Origin: Yamadazyma tenuis
Taxonomy: Eukaryota > Ascomycota > Pichiomycetes > Serinales > Debaryomycetaceae
Length of the DNA stretch: 64,000 nucleotides
Direction: 5' to 3'
Assembly (NCBI RefSeq): GCF_029203305.1
Contig: NC_089461.1
Span: 372,001-436,000, forward strand
Shown here: one piece after another, positions 26,648 to 35,447 of the stretch
Position numbering within the stretch: the stretch's first letter is position 1
Layout of the letters: every line of letters starts with the position of its first letter
Translations under genes and position numbers: made by a program
Notes under the pieces: generated by a model
The model's database searches: none
What the model saw: only the letters and a program-made list of their open reading frames with translations
What the model was told of the DNA's origin: nothing

Positions 26648-27526
26648 TCAAACGAGTACTCTCCTTTCCAAGTTGATCTTAATATTGAAGGAGTCAGTGT
26701 CCTCCACTAAAGAACCACTGCGACAAAGGTCTTCATAGTACACCTCGTACATGGCCATATACCGGCTGATAAACAGAGCCACCTGTGCGTCCGTCATTCC
26801 TGACCCCCTTTTGGCGATAAGATCATGTTCCTGTTGTAACCTCCATTTGTACACATTATTAATATCTTCTGTTTCAAAGTTAATGAAGTAGTCGAAGCGG
26901 TACCAAACACTGCCGTACTTCTTGAGGAAGTCGTTGACCTGTAGCATGTGCTGAAGAGTATTCGTTTTCGAGGCACTGTCTGCTGGCAAAGCATTATATC
27001 GTTTTGACATTTCCTCATCGGGTATGGCAAGGTATCCGTTGAACCAACCTTCAAATAGAAGCACATCCACCGCTTGTTGTTTCGTGTAAACCGTCCATGT
27101 TTCTCGTGGAGCCCGATCACCCTCGCCATTGAAAGCAGACTTATCGTACCTGGGTATGGCAACCTCGTCCCTTATGCGGATTTTGTGAAGAACATCCCCA
27201 AGAAGTTCCAAGTCGTGAGTCCCCGGGAGCCCTCTTCCTTGCACAAGCCTGTTGTTATCCATTTGTTCAATGGACTTCTGTGTCAACAACTGTTGTTGCG
27301 CATGAGTGAGATAAACGTCATCCATTGACATCTGTGCTACCTTGACGTGGGGAAACTGAGCATAAAGAAAGGCAACTGCTTGATCCACTGCAAAGGACTT
27401 ACCGCTTCCTTGAGGGCCGCTGACTCCAATGATGATGGGAGATTTTGTTGGAGACAACTGCCAATTGCTGACAATGTCACTGACATAACGATAGAAAGGT
27501 TCTGGTCCTGGTGGATATGGGACCAT
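26648..27526 (-). CDS. TDA10: Tda10-type P-loop kinase (glycerate-kinase-like)
   Basis: 292 residues, near the S. cerevisiae Tda10 length. The P-loop GVSGPQGSGKS sits at about residues 34-44, followed by MSMDDVYLTH (Asp pair for catalysis/metal), the GRGLPGTHDLEL segment, PRYDKSAFNGEGDR and a C-terminal WRLQQEHDLIAKRGSGMTD lid. These match the YGR205W/plant D-glycerate-kinase-like group of the phosphoribulokinase/uridine-kinase superfamily. The substrate in yeast is not established, so I name the family only. It lies next to CIR1, also a close neighbour in S. cerevisiae. Confidence 0.9.
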   Translation of the reverse strand: MVPYPPGPEPFYRYVSDIVSNWQLSPTKSPIIIGVSGPQGSGKSFAVDQAVAFLYAQFPHVKVAQMSMDDVYLTHAQQQLLTQKSIEQMDNNRLVQGRGLPGTHDLELLGDVLHKIRIRDEVAIPRYDKSAFNGEGDRAPRETWTVYTKQQAVDVLLFEGWFNGYLAIPDEEMSKRYNALPADSASKTNTLQHMLQVNDFLKKYGSVWYRFDYFINFETEDINNVYKWRLQQEHDLIAKRGSGMTDAQVALFISRYMAMYEVYYEDLCRSGSLVEDTDSFNIKINLERRVLV

Positions 27527-27610
27527 TTTTCACTACTTTAAATTTTCTACTGAAAGTGCGTTTTTCATTGCCTATACCACGCAATCAGGAGCTATACACA
27601 GTTCAAATCA

Positions 27611-28378
27611 TTAAATGGCCTTTCTTTCCTTCAACTTGCTGACCAATTCGTCCACAGACCCAACCATGATTCCCTTGGGTCTTTCAGCAGGGGCCTCGAC
27701 TTTGACGGTTTCTAATCTTTTGACTAGTTCAATACCCAAATCTTGGGGCTTGAGCTTCTCCAATGGCTTTTTCTTAGCCTTCATGATGTTTGGTAAAGAT
27801 GCGTACCGGGGTTCATTCAATCTCAAGTCAGTGGTGATGATCATTGGTAACTTGGCCTTCAAAGTGTTGGCACCACCATCAACTTCTCTGGTGACAGAAA
27901 CAAAGTCTCCATCAACCTCAACTTTGGAAGCATTAGTAGCCTGAGGCCAGTTCAATAAGCCAGCCAATATTTGTCCAGTTTGGTTGGAATCATCGTCGAT
28001 GGCCTGCTTCCCCAAAATTACCAAATTGGCATTTTGTCTCTCGACCATCTGCTTCAACATCTTGGCCACAGTTAATGGTTCTACCTCTTCGTCACCAACA
28101 TCCACCAAAGTGGTGGAGTCAGCTCCTTTGGCCAACGCCGTTCTCAACACATCCTGCGCTTTCGAAGGCCCGATTGACACCGCATGAATTAGTTCTACCA
28201 AGTCCTTATTCTTCTCTTTGAGTCTAATTGATTCTTCCAATGCGATATCACAAAATGGGTTCATACTGAACTTGACACCCTTGGTTTCGACACCGGTTTG
28301 GGTCTTGTTTATTATGGGTTTGATAGCAAAGTCAATCACCCTTTTCACTGGTACTAATACCCTTAATTTGGTGCTCAT
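27611..28378 (-). CDS. CIR1: Electron transfer flavoprotein beta subunit
   Basis: 255 residues. Starts with KLRVLVPVKRVIDFAIKP; the AMP-binding/ETF signature follows (NPFCDIALEESIRLKEK, LILGKQAIDDDSNQTGQ-like segment, LPMIITTDLRLNEPRYASLPNIMKAKKKP). ETF-beta pairs with Aim45 (alpha) in the mitochondrial matrix and passes electrons from acyl-CoA and amino-acid dehydrogenases to ubiquinone. No long presequence is visible, usual for this subunit. The start is preceded by a 137-bp gap to the STU2 stop. Confidence 0.96.
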   Translation of the reverse strand: MSTKLRVLVPVKRVIDFAIKPIINKTQTGVETKGVKFSMNPFCDIALEESIRLKEKNKDLVELIHAVSIGPSKAQDVLRTALAKGADSTTLVDVGDEEVEPLTVAKMLKQMVERQNANLVILGKQAIDDDSNQTGQILAGLLNWPQATNASKVEVDGDFVSVTREVDGGANTLKAKLPMIITTDLRLNEPRYASLPNIMKAKKKPLEKLKPQDLGIELVKRLETVKVEAPAERPKGIMVGSVDELVSKLKERKAI

Positions 28379-28515
28379 GTCTTGTGGTCACAATGATGGT
28401 GGTTGAAAAATTCACGCTTCAACAAGTCAGCCCGATACCGGATGAAAATCGCGGGTGCACAAAATTGGTCAAATTCGCCGTCCACGACCCGATTGCAAAT
28501 ATACTGTTCCTATTA

Positions 28516-30939
28516 CTATACATGAGTGTTCGAAGCTATACTGGTTCTGGCTTTCATCTTTTTGATCCGTTCTTTGAGTTGATTGGTGATATCGGCGGCA
28601 CTAGTCCAGTCTTTTTCTCTATCTTCAAGGGCAAAACTGCCGCTGAAACTGTCGTACCTCTTTGGGGGGCTAGTCCTGTCTTGTTCGACATTTTCCTTTT
28701 GTCCTTCTCCGTCAATAGAAAGCCGGTTGACGCGGGAGCTGAGGTCTCCCGACGTACTTCTTTGGCCAGATTCCTCGTATAGTCTGGATTTGTATGGTGA
28801 AATGTTGTACAAACCTGGGTATGCTTCTGACAGTTGAATGGTGGGTTTCTGTTGCAATTTCATCATATCAATCGAGTTCTCCAAGTCTTTCACTTTGAGT
28901 TTTAATCCTTCAATGTCGTTGTTCAAGCGAGCTATTTCCATGTCTTTTTGTTTTAAGCTGGTGTTTGCAACATGGTTGTTTCGCTCCGCCAGTTCTAGAA
29001 GAGTTTTGAACTCATTTACACTTTCTTTGAGAGAAATGTTTTCCATTCGGAGACCTTCCGTAGTGGCCTTATGACGGTCTCCAGATTGGATCCATTGTTT
29101 TTGCTCTTCACGCAAGGCCCTTAATTCATTCATATCCTCGGAGTCAACCTCCATACTATCGTGTCTTGAGATAGAAGGAGAAAGCCTGGGAATGGACGCA
29201 GACACGTTGGACGTCAAAGATCTTCCTGTCAACCCTCTGCCATAAGAAGATGCTTTTGGAACTTGATCCACTCGTTTGGCAGGTGATGTTGCAAGTCTCT
29301 TGGATGGTACAGTGGATGTTGGTGGAGCGAAATTTGATCTTCTGATACCACTGGGGACAGAGTTGGGTGCTGTTGCCGACCTGGGCTTTGCAGCTTTGTT
29401 AGATCCGTTGAAGTTAACCTCCACAGTCTCATATACGTTGAAGATTTTGGTTTTTCTATTTTCGTCAACCTTTTCCAAGAACTGCTTCAACTCCCGTTCG
29501 CCGGTAATTTTCATGAGAGTACCAATCATGTTAGTTCCAGCTTGACGAATAGGTTCTTGGGACTCACTCAAGAGCTTTACACCAATTGTCATTATATCTT
29601 CCACCTCTCTGGATGTTGGACAGGAATCTACTTGGGACAAGCATTTCTGCAAATAATTGGTGGCAGAGATCTTCACTTGTGGAGTTTTGTGGGTCATGGC
29701 TGTGAGTGTACCTTCCAACATGTCACCCAAGGAAGTCGAGTGGAATACAGCTACAAGGGCGTTTGTTAAGGCATCGGCCACTGAAGGCTTCTTCTCTTTG
29801 GTTCTTTCAAGCATAGGCACAAGAACAATAGGGTAATACCTGTGGAAGTTTTTCCTTAAACCGTTTGCAACTATTTCAACACAATTGGCTGCCAATTGCA
29901 CCACTTGGATGTTGGCATCTCTCATACATTTGGAGAATATCCTCATTATCTCCGTATAGTCATCTTTGGGAGTCAACTTCACCACCTTCGATAACACACC
30001 ATGGACATCTTCCAACACTGCTTTTCTCTCCTTCCAAATAGGATCGTTGATACGGGCTTGGAAATCCTCTGGTAGTTTGCTTAACACTACCATTGGCTGG
30101 ACTAAATCAAACGGATCCACCTGAGTAGCCACTTGGGTCGCAGCAACGCTTTCTCCAAAGGTGTCATCTTCCACACTCATTTCTTCTGCCACTCGTCCCT
30201 GCTCCACCTGGGCTCTCGTAAGAGTCTTCTGTTGCGGTATGTCGTTAGCAACCAGTTCGAACGCGGTAGTTAATTCCTTCTGCTGAACGGGCTTCAAGTC
30301 ATCAAACAAAATCTTTCGTAAATTGTCTTTCATCCACTTGTATAATTCCACTGTCAAGACCTTGGTTTCCTCTCTGACATTTCTATCGTTATGGGCGAAA
30401 AGCTTGGGCAAAGTCTCAATGATTGGTCCTGGTGAAATAATTGTACAACCAAAGGCATCAATGATTTGATACAACGCATTCACGCACCCAGCCACCAACT
30501 TCGGAAGCCGGTGCTTTGTGAATGGCAATATGGCCTCTACCACACCATTGGGAGAGTCCAGGATCTCAACACACTTCAACAAGCAGGTAGTTGATTTGGC
30601 TTTAGTGCCTGCTCTAGAAGAAGATAACCCTTTTTCACACAACGCCGGGACAATGCCGACGTTCTTCAAGCGATTGAGTGTTTTTGGAGTGGCCCCAAGA
30701 TCCAAGTACTTGGAGAACATCAATATCCCCGTTTCTTGTGCCACCACGTTCAGATCAGTGACAATGGTTTTGAGAAGCTCGGGTTGGTTATTAAACATCA
30801 AAAAGCATTCGTCGTCCTCATTCCGAGAGTTATCAAACTGCTTGGTATAGTCTTCATAAGCAGACTGCCGGGCCTTCCACAGCTTGTGCACAAGCCGTTC
30901 CTCTAAGGGAATGGTTCTAATATCTGGTTCTTCAGACAT
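28516..30939 (-). CDS. STU2: XMAP215/Dis1-family microtubule polymerase Stu2
   Basis: 807 residues from the ATG at 30939; an upstream in-frame extension of 13 codons is unconserved. TOG1 occupies about residues 15-240 (IPLEERLVHKLWKARQSAYE; PKLVAGCVNALYQII) and TOG2 about residues 290-520 (INDPIWKERKAVLEDV). A basic Ser/Pro-rich microtubule-binding linker (about 520-600) and a coiled coil (about 605-695) follow, and the C-terminal tail ends with a short helix. S. cerevisiae Stu2 (888) has the same layout and acts at kinetochores, spindle poles and plus ends. Confidence 0.95.
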   Translation of the reverse strand: MSEEPDIRTIPLEERLVHKLWKARQSAYEDYTKQFDNSRNEDDECFLMFNNQPELLKTIVTDLNVVAQETGILMFSKYLDLGATPKTLNRLKNVGIVPALCEKGLSSSRAGTKAKSTTCLLKCVEILDSPNGVVEAILPFTKHRLPKLVAGCVNALYQIIDAFGCTIISPGPIIETLPKLFAHNDRNVREETKVLTVELYKWMKDNLRKILFDDLKPVQQKELTTAFELVANDIPQQKTLTRAQVEQGRVAEEMSVEDDTFGESVAATQVATQVDPFDLVQPMVVLSKLPEDFQARINDPIWKERKAVLEDVHGVLSKVVKLTPKDDYTEIMRIFSKCMRDANIQVVQLAANCVEIVANGLRKNFHRYYPIVLVPMLERTKEKKPSVADALTNALVAVFHSTSLGDMLEGTLTAMTHKTPQVKISATNYLQKCLSQVDSCPTSREVEDIMTIGVKLLSESQEPIRQAGTNMIGTLMKITGERELKQFLEKVDENRKTKIFNVYETVEVNFNGSNKAAKPRSATAPNSVPSGIRRSNFAPPTSTVPSKRLATSPAKRVDQVPKASSYGRGLTGRSLTSNVSASIPRLSPSISRHDSMEVDSEDMNELRALREEQKQWIQSGDRHKATTEGLRMENISLKESVNEFKTLLELAERNNHVANTSLKQKDMEIARLNNDIEGLKLKVKDLENSIDMMKLQQKPTIQLSEAYPGLYNISPYKSRLYEESGQRSTSGDLSSRVNRLSIDGEGQKENVEQDRTSPPKRYDSFSGSFALEDREKDWTSAADITNQLKERIKKMKARTSIASNTHV

Positions 30940-31114
30940 TCTTGTCAAGTATGTTTGTAAACAAACAACACCGCGCACTGGCAGAAAATGTCTAGTAAAG
31001 AGGCATCGTTTCTATGCATGTATTTAGTACAAATGAAAAAGCGCTTTGGATGGCGACAGATGAGGGTCAGAACTTCCTGTTATATCCGACGGTCGGAGTC
31101 CAAGATCCCAGAGC

Positions 31115-31735
31115 TTACTCTATGGTCTTAGTGTATTTAGCCTTTATGTCTTCGTATGGCTTCAAATTGGTGAATCCCCACTCTTCTTCACCCGGTCTAG
31201 TCTCGTAGTACTTCTGGATGTTCACACCATGGTAAGGGTGGTACACAAAGTTAAACCATGGCAAAATGGCCATAGTAGCAAATGAATACTGGGAGTTTCT
31301 GTTGGCAATATCTTTTAATCTGTCATCCAACACTGATTCGTTTTCATGGTATGGCAATTTTTCTTGTGACAAGAGCTTCTTGATCTCGTATCTATCCTTC
31401 TTAACCTCTCTGGCGTTTTCTTCCCATCCCAAGAATCTCTTGGAAGATCTGACATACGATAAATAGAATCCACCCACAACTCCCAATAAGGTGGCGGCTC
31501 TCAAAGCTCCGCCGGGAACTTTCTGTGGAGCCTTGAACGCACCAGCACTTGGTTCGAATCTTTCCCAAAGTTGTAAAGATATTGGAAAAGCTGCTGCTGT
31601 TGCTCCCCAAACAGCATAGTCTGAGGGTCTGAAATATTTGACGACCCGGTTGAAGTGGGGGTCGACATCGATGACTTCATAGTCGGCTTGAGGGGGATCC
31701 GCTCTCACGGGTTCGTATTGCTTGTTATACGACAT
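31115..31735 (-). CDS. NADH:ubiquinone oxidoreductase 21-kDa-type accessory subunit
   Basis: 206 residues. The N-terminal part YEVIDVDPHFNRVVKYFRPSDYAVWG is the signature of the fungal complex I 21-kDa subunit family (Neurospora nuo-21, probably Yarrowia NUXM). Two hydrophobic spans follow (about residues 42-60 and 77-95), then a hydrophilic C-terminal domain ending WGFTNLKPYEDIKAKY. It belongs to the membrane arm of respiratory complex I, which Saccharomyces lacks. Divergent from the Mpv17-family gene over about 400 bp. Confidence 0.88.
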   Translation of the reverse strand: MSYNKQYEPVRADPPQADYEVIDVDPHFNRVVKYFRPSDYAVWGATAAAFPISLQLWERFEPSAGAFKAPQKVPGGALRAATLLGVVGGFYLSYVRSSKRFLGWEENAREVKKDRYEIKKLLSQEKLPYHENESVLDDRLKDIANRNSQYSFATMAILPWFNFVYHPYHGVNIQKYYETRPGEEEWGFTNLKPYEDIKAKYTKTIE

Positions 31736-32133
31736 TGTCTGTTGTGCACTTGAAGTAAAGCTTTTTCATAGTAATTTCCATTTCTCACTTTTTGATTGGA
31801 GCGACCGGCGCGCGGTCGTGTGTGCATCATTTCGTCCTAATGGTGGGCTGCAAAAAATGTGGTTCCGAGACTGGGGAAGGACCAGATGGTGGGAAGTGAT
31901 ACATGGGTGGAGTCGCTGATGAATGCCACAGTGCTTATGTTTTTATTTGGGTAAAAATCCTTTAAAACACCATTTTTCACCAATCATGTTCCACCGAAGC
32001 TAAATAGAGCCACAAAAACACTAACACACTTTCCAGTAGGAATGATTACCTCCGCCACATACGCTACCTAGCACTCTCTGTCTTAATACCTTGATTTTCT
32101 TTATAGTCATACTCAAATTCTCATCGCACCCAA
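31736..32133. other. Divergent promoter, complex I subunit / Mpv17-family gene
   Basis: 398 bp without a supported gene. It holds the near-palindrome GACCGGCGCGCGGTC at about 31801-31815 (CCG and CGG triplets in everted arrangement) and a CCAAT pentamer near 31979, the core recognised by the Hap2/3/5 complex. Confidence 0.4.
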
Positions 32134-33171
32134 ATGCTCTCACATTTTCGCACTTTGATAAGAAATCACTACATCATTATCCTCACTAAACTAATGCCAA
32201 TTCGGCTACAAGACGACCTTGAAGGTCAAATAGCATCTCCGCGTCTCAGTGACGACTCCAAAAGCATATTCACCAAGCTTCTTAACGCCATCCGCATCTA
32301 CAATGTACCTCTTATAAACTTTGTCATTATGAGTGTGCTAGGATTCTTCCTCCTCAAACTAACTACAAAATATACTGCCTTATACATGAAAAACTCGTTG
32401 ATTACAATCATCGTGACGAACCTCGTGTTGTTTGGAATCTCAGAAACACTTGCCCAGTCGATATTGGGCTACCGACCTGCTGAGCCGTTGATTTCTTTCA
32501 AGGTTGACTATGCACATAATCATATGCTCTCGTTCAACTCGAATGATATACTGGCCGGAACCATTTTTGAGCCTTATACCGACGAAGATGATAATCTCAG
32601 CTCAAGTGCCATCACTGAAGATCAGGAAGTGGAGCGGTTCATAGATTATGTCCAACAGGACAACGAATCTGTCATTAGCACCGGAGACGATGGATTTTCG
32701 ATGCGACCATATTATCCAGACATGAATACGAATGGGAATAGGCCGACATCGATGGAACAATTGACGTACTACCTGTTCAATCGCCTTGCTGGATTTATGG
32801 TTTGGGGGTTTGTGATGGCGTTTGCCCAGTGTTGGTGGTACAAATTTCTACAAATCTATGCTAAAGATCCAAAGTTCATCGAGGTGTTGAGAAAAGTCCT
32901 TACCGACCAGTTCTGCTATTCGCCGATCTCGTTGTTTTGTTTCTTCACATATGGAACCATGGTTTTAGAGAGTGGGACCTGGGAAGGCACCAAGGAGAAA
33001 TTGAGCAAAATATACTTAAAGACACTTATGATTAACTATTCTGTCTGGTTCCCCGTGCAATTTGTGAACTTCTTGATAGTACCTCGAAACTTCCAGGTAC
33101 CGTTCAGTTCTTCGATCTCGGTGCTTTGGAACTGCTTTTTATCCATGAGAAACTCGGCTAATTCCACCTAG
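32134..33171 (+). CDS. Mpv17/PMP22-family membrane protein
   Basis: 345 residues; an alternative start is M21 (32194). There are hydrophobic spans at about residues 55-75 and 85-105, an acidic Ser-rich loop, then the conserved C-terminal Mpv17/PMP22 domain (about residues 205-330). That domain carries FMVWGFVMAFAQCWWYKFLQ, KVLTDQFCYSPISLF, and WFPVQFVNFLIVPRNF. The long N-terminal extension and acidic loop resemble the S. cerevisiae YOR292C type rather than mitochondrial Sym1. Family members form channels or affect membrane permeability; the exact role is unknown. Confidence 0.85.
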   Translation: MLSHFRTLIRNHYIIILTKLMPIRLQDDLEGQIASPRLSDDSKSIFTKLLNAIRIYNVPLINFVIMSVLGFFLLKLTTKYTALYMKNSLITIIVTNLVLFGISETLAQSILGYRPAEPLISFKVDYAHNHMLSFNSNDILAGTIFEPYTDEDDNLSSSAITEDQEVERFIDYVQQDNESVISTGDDGFSMRPYYPDMNTNGNRPTSMEQLTYYLFNRLAGFMVWGFVMAFAQCWWYKFLQIYAKDPKFIEVLRKVLTDQFCYSPISLFCFFTYGTMVLESGTWEGTKEKLSKIYLKTLMINYSVWFPVQFVNFLIVPRNFQVPFSSSISVLWNCFLSMRNSANST

Positions 33172-33180
33172 TTTTGTTAT

Positions 33181-34026
33181 TTATATGTACATGCCTGAAG
33201 TAGAGTAGCTGTTGAATTTTCTGACCGACAAACTCACCCTCTTTATGAACGCATCCCTTTCGAGCCCTATAAGTTCTGCCACCACATGGCTAGCATCGAT
33301 AATCGAGTCGGGGTCGATTTTCTCGTATCCTGGTTGTCCTTCGGCATTGAGAATTAGTGAAACAAGTCTAACACCTTCAGTCAAAGCCAAAGTCGACGTC
33401 ACAGAAGCACCAATACCAGTGATGAAATGTGGAGGCTGGACTGTGGGAATCGAATTTACCAACTCACTTTCCGAGCCTATACTGAATTTATTCAAAGTCT
33501 GGTTGTTATTCAATTGGCATGGTGCTAAGGTTATCCAATTGGTGATTTTGGAACTGAAAAACTCCACCAATTTGTCCGACAATGCGTTAATCGCAACGGC
33601 ATTGGTCTGATGTGGTACTACTACAGTCAACAGGTTCTGGTGCACCAAAATAGGGATGGTAAATTCGGTGAACTTATCCTTCAAAGACTTCTCCATAATG
33701 GCAGAGTAGAGCTGCTCATCTTCATCATACTCATCTTCCACCGAATCACTCACGATCTTTGGAATCTCGGGGTACTTAATGAAAATCTCTCCACATTTGG
33801 TGCCGCCAATGGTTTCAGTAATTACCTTGACGGTTTGTGGACATATAATTAAAGTGGTGGCACTAGTTCCCGCATACTCGATGGACAAGTGAGGAATCAA
33901 ATTAGGAGTCTCGTTGTCGGCTTCATCCTCTAAAAAGTGGCGAGGCGTCTGTGTATCTGTCCATGGTTTGATCTATACTGTTAGTACGGTCAATGGTGTC
34001 GATTCAAGTCATTTACATACAAGCAT
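33181..34026 (-). CDS. PBA1: Proteasome assembly chaperone 1 (Pba1/Poc1), spliced
   Basis: Two exons: 34026-34021 (six bases, ATG CTT) and 33972-33181, giving 265 residues starting MLIKPWTDTQTPRHF. The main exon has no suitable ATG at its conserved beginning. Splicing the six-base exon yields a start like that of S. cerevisiae Pba1 (MLFKQW). Conserved points include PPHFITGIGASVTS, GQPGYEKID and the C-terminal SGMYI, which ends in the HbYX-like Tyr-Ile (hydrophobic-Tyr-X) tail used to dock on the proteasome alpha ring. Pba1 works with Pba2 (Add66) in 20S assembly. Convergent with the Mpv17-family gene and divergent from COQ9. Confidence 0.9.
33973..34020 (-). other. PBA1: PBA1 intron, 48 nt
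   Basis: On the minus strand it runs from GTATGT to TATAG, with an exact TACTAAC branch site just upstream of the acceptor. The intron lies between codons 2 and 3 (phase 0). Confidence 0.9.
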
Positions 34027-34102
34027 TGATAAAGGTTAAAGTACTTGCCACTAGAAATAGGTTTTCGCGACTGGCAAAATCAGCTCACCGAACCCACTCT
34101 CC

Positions 34103-34858
34103 ATGTTCAGAATGTCCAATAGATTTTGGAGCAGAGGCCTCCAAAGCGTCCGCAGGTACCACGCTTATGACCACCCAGCCTCAAACTTGATTGTGGATCC
34201 CACCAAACTCGAAAACAAGCTCTTGACCAAGTCTTTGGAGTACATTCCCCAATTTGGCTTCAGCGACCAATGCATCAGTGAAGCCATAAAACAAATGCAG
34301 TACCCGGACTCCATTCGCTCCATCTTGACAGCTAGCTTCAGCGGCCACTCCACAGAACTCCAATTGATGGTCCACTGGTTGAAAACTCAGAGACAAGCGT
34401 TGGATAGTGAGGTTAACTCTCCTGACAGCCAGCTCCACTCCATCACCGATGAGTATGAAAGAGCTTCGTTTTTGATCAACAAAAGGTTATCGTACAACAT
34501 CCCCATTATCGACAAGTTACTGGGCGGCATCTCGCAGTTGTTGGTACCTTACAATATGAGCTTTTCATTGGAAGAATTGTACAATTTGGGAGATGATATA
34601 GCGTTCCACGCGGGAGACGCATCGATAGACTTTGCCTGGTACGCCAAAAGGCTTAGTCTTTCAATGGTGTATGTATCATCCGAGCTCTACATGGTGCAGG
34701 ACAAGAGTGCCGACTTTGTCAACACCAAGAAATTTGTGGAGGATAAGGTGAAGAATATCGACCATTTGGGAGAAGCCTACGAGAACATAGAGCAATGGGC
34801 ATTTTTCAACGCCATTTCCGCCTTCAACTTGGTCAAGTCCCAGGTGAGTCGGGGATAG
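34103..34858 (+). CDS. COQ9: Ubiquinone biosynthesis protein Coq9
   Basis: 251 residues with a basic N-terminal presequence (RFWSRGLQSVRRYHAY) for mitochondrial import; M4 is an alternative start. The COQ9 domain is a TetR-like helical fold: YIPQFGFSDQCISEAIKQ, DEYERASFLINKRLSYNIPI and the C-terminal DFAWYAKRLSLSMVY segment where the family binds lipids and partner Coq7. It is needed for coenzyme Q hydroxylation in the matrix-side CoQ synthome. Divergent from PBA1. Confidence 0.94.
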   Translation: MFRMSNRFWSRGLQSVRRYHAYDHPASNLIVDPTKLENKLLTKSLEYIPQFGFSDQCISEAIKQMQYPDSIRSILTASFSGHSTELQLMVHWLKTQRQALDSEVNSPDSQLHSITDEYERASFLINKRLSYNIPIIDKLLGGISQLLVPYNMSFSLEELYNLGDDIAFHAGDASIDFAWYAKRLSLSMVYVSSELYMVQDKSADFVNTKKFVEDKVKNIDHLGEAYENIEQWAFFNAISAFNLVKSQVSRG

Positions 34859-34905
34859 ATAGACTGTATATATTCGGATTAATGTACATGGTGAAATAGT
34901 AATAA

Positions 34906-35256
34906 TTAAGCAGAGGCCATTTTGGTTCTTATGGCAACCAACAGGTTTCTGGCGGTTTCCATGACCGTTTCTTGTTCCTTGATCTTGGATTCGGCTCTTT
35001 CGATTTCGCCTTTGATGAATTCGATTCTCTTGTTGACGTTCATCTTTGCTTCCAGGAAATCTTGTGGCATTAACACTGGGCCTGTCAATTTATATATTTT
35101 GGAGTCTTCATTCAAATGGTCAAATTCCTGGAGAACAATTTTGTTTTCCTGGAACTGGGTTTCAAGCTGCTGTCTGGCACCAATCAACTCGCTGAGCAGG
35201 GTCTGGGCCTGAGTAAATTCCAAAGATATCTTCTCTATTTGATCGTTATCAGCCAT
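34906..35256 (-). CDS. YKE2: Prefoldin subunit 6 (Gim1)
   Basis: 116 residues, standard size for a beta-class prefoldin. Two long helices flank the beta-hairpin (KIYKLTGPVLMPQD); LIGARQQLETQFQENKIV and VNKRIEFIKGEIE match yeast Yke2 closely. Prefoldin delivers nascent actin and tubulin to the CCT chaperonin. Convergent with COQ9 (47 bp between stops). An array of 15-bp repeats lies 42 bp upstream of its ATG. Confidence 0.95.
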   Translation of the reverse strand: MADNDQIEKISLEFTQAQTLLSELIGARQQLETQFQENKIVLQEFDHLNEDSKIYKLTGPVLMPQDFLEAKMNVNKRIEFIKGEIERAESKIKEQETVMETARNLLVAIRTKMASA

Positions 35257-35297
35257 TATCCACTGGAAAATTTTGCGAACTTGTAAATGAGAAGTAG

Positions 35298-35387
35298 ATG
35301 AACTATATGAAAATGAACTATATGAAAATGAACTAAATGAAAATGAACTATATGTGAATTGAGTATATGAGAATGAACGATATGAGC
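35298..35387. repeat. 15-bp tandem repeat, six copies
   Basis: Six head-to-tail units of ATGAACTATATGAAA: three are exact or one base off and the last three more degenerate. They lie between the YKE2 start and the stop of the unrecognised gene at 35448. The array is probably in the YKE2 5' region and could vary in number between strains. Confidence 0.9.
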
Positions 35388-35447
35388 AGCAACAGAGATA
35401 AGCGGGATTGAACCATGGGTATCAACATAAGATCAACACAGCTAGGG

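Noticed and set aside
31545..31565. GGTTCGAATC resembling a tRNA T-arm
   Set aside because: It lies inside the complex I subunit coding sequence and lacks any cloverleaf.
35405..35425. B-box-like GGTTCAATCCC on the minus strand, possible tRNA
   Set aside because: Flanking bases do not form a T-stem or acceptor stem, and no A box is found at the right spacing.
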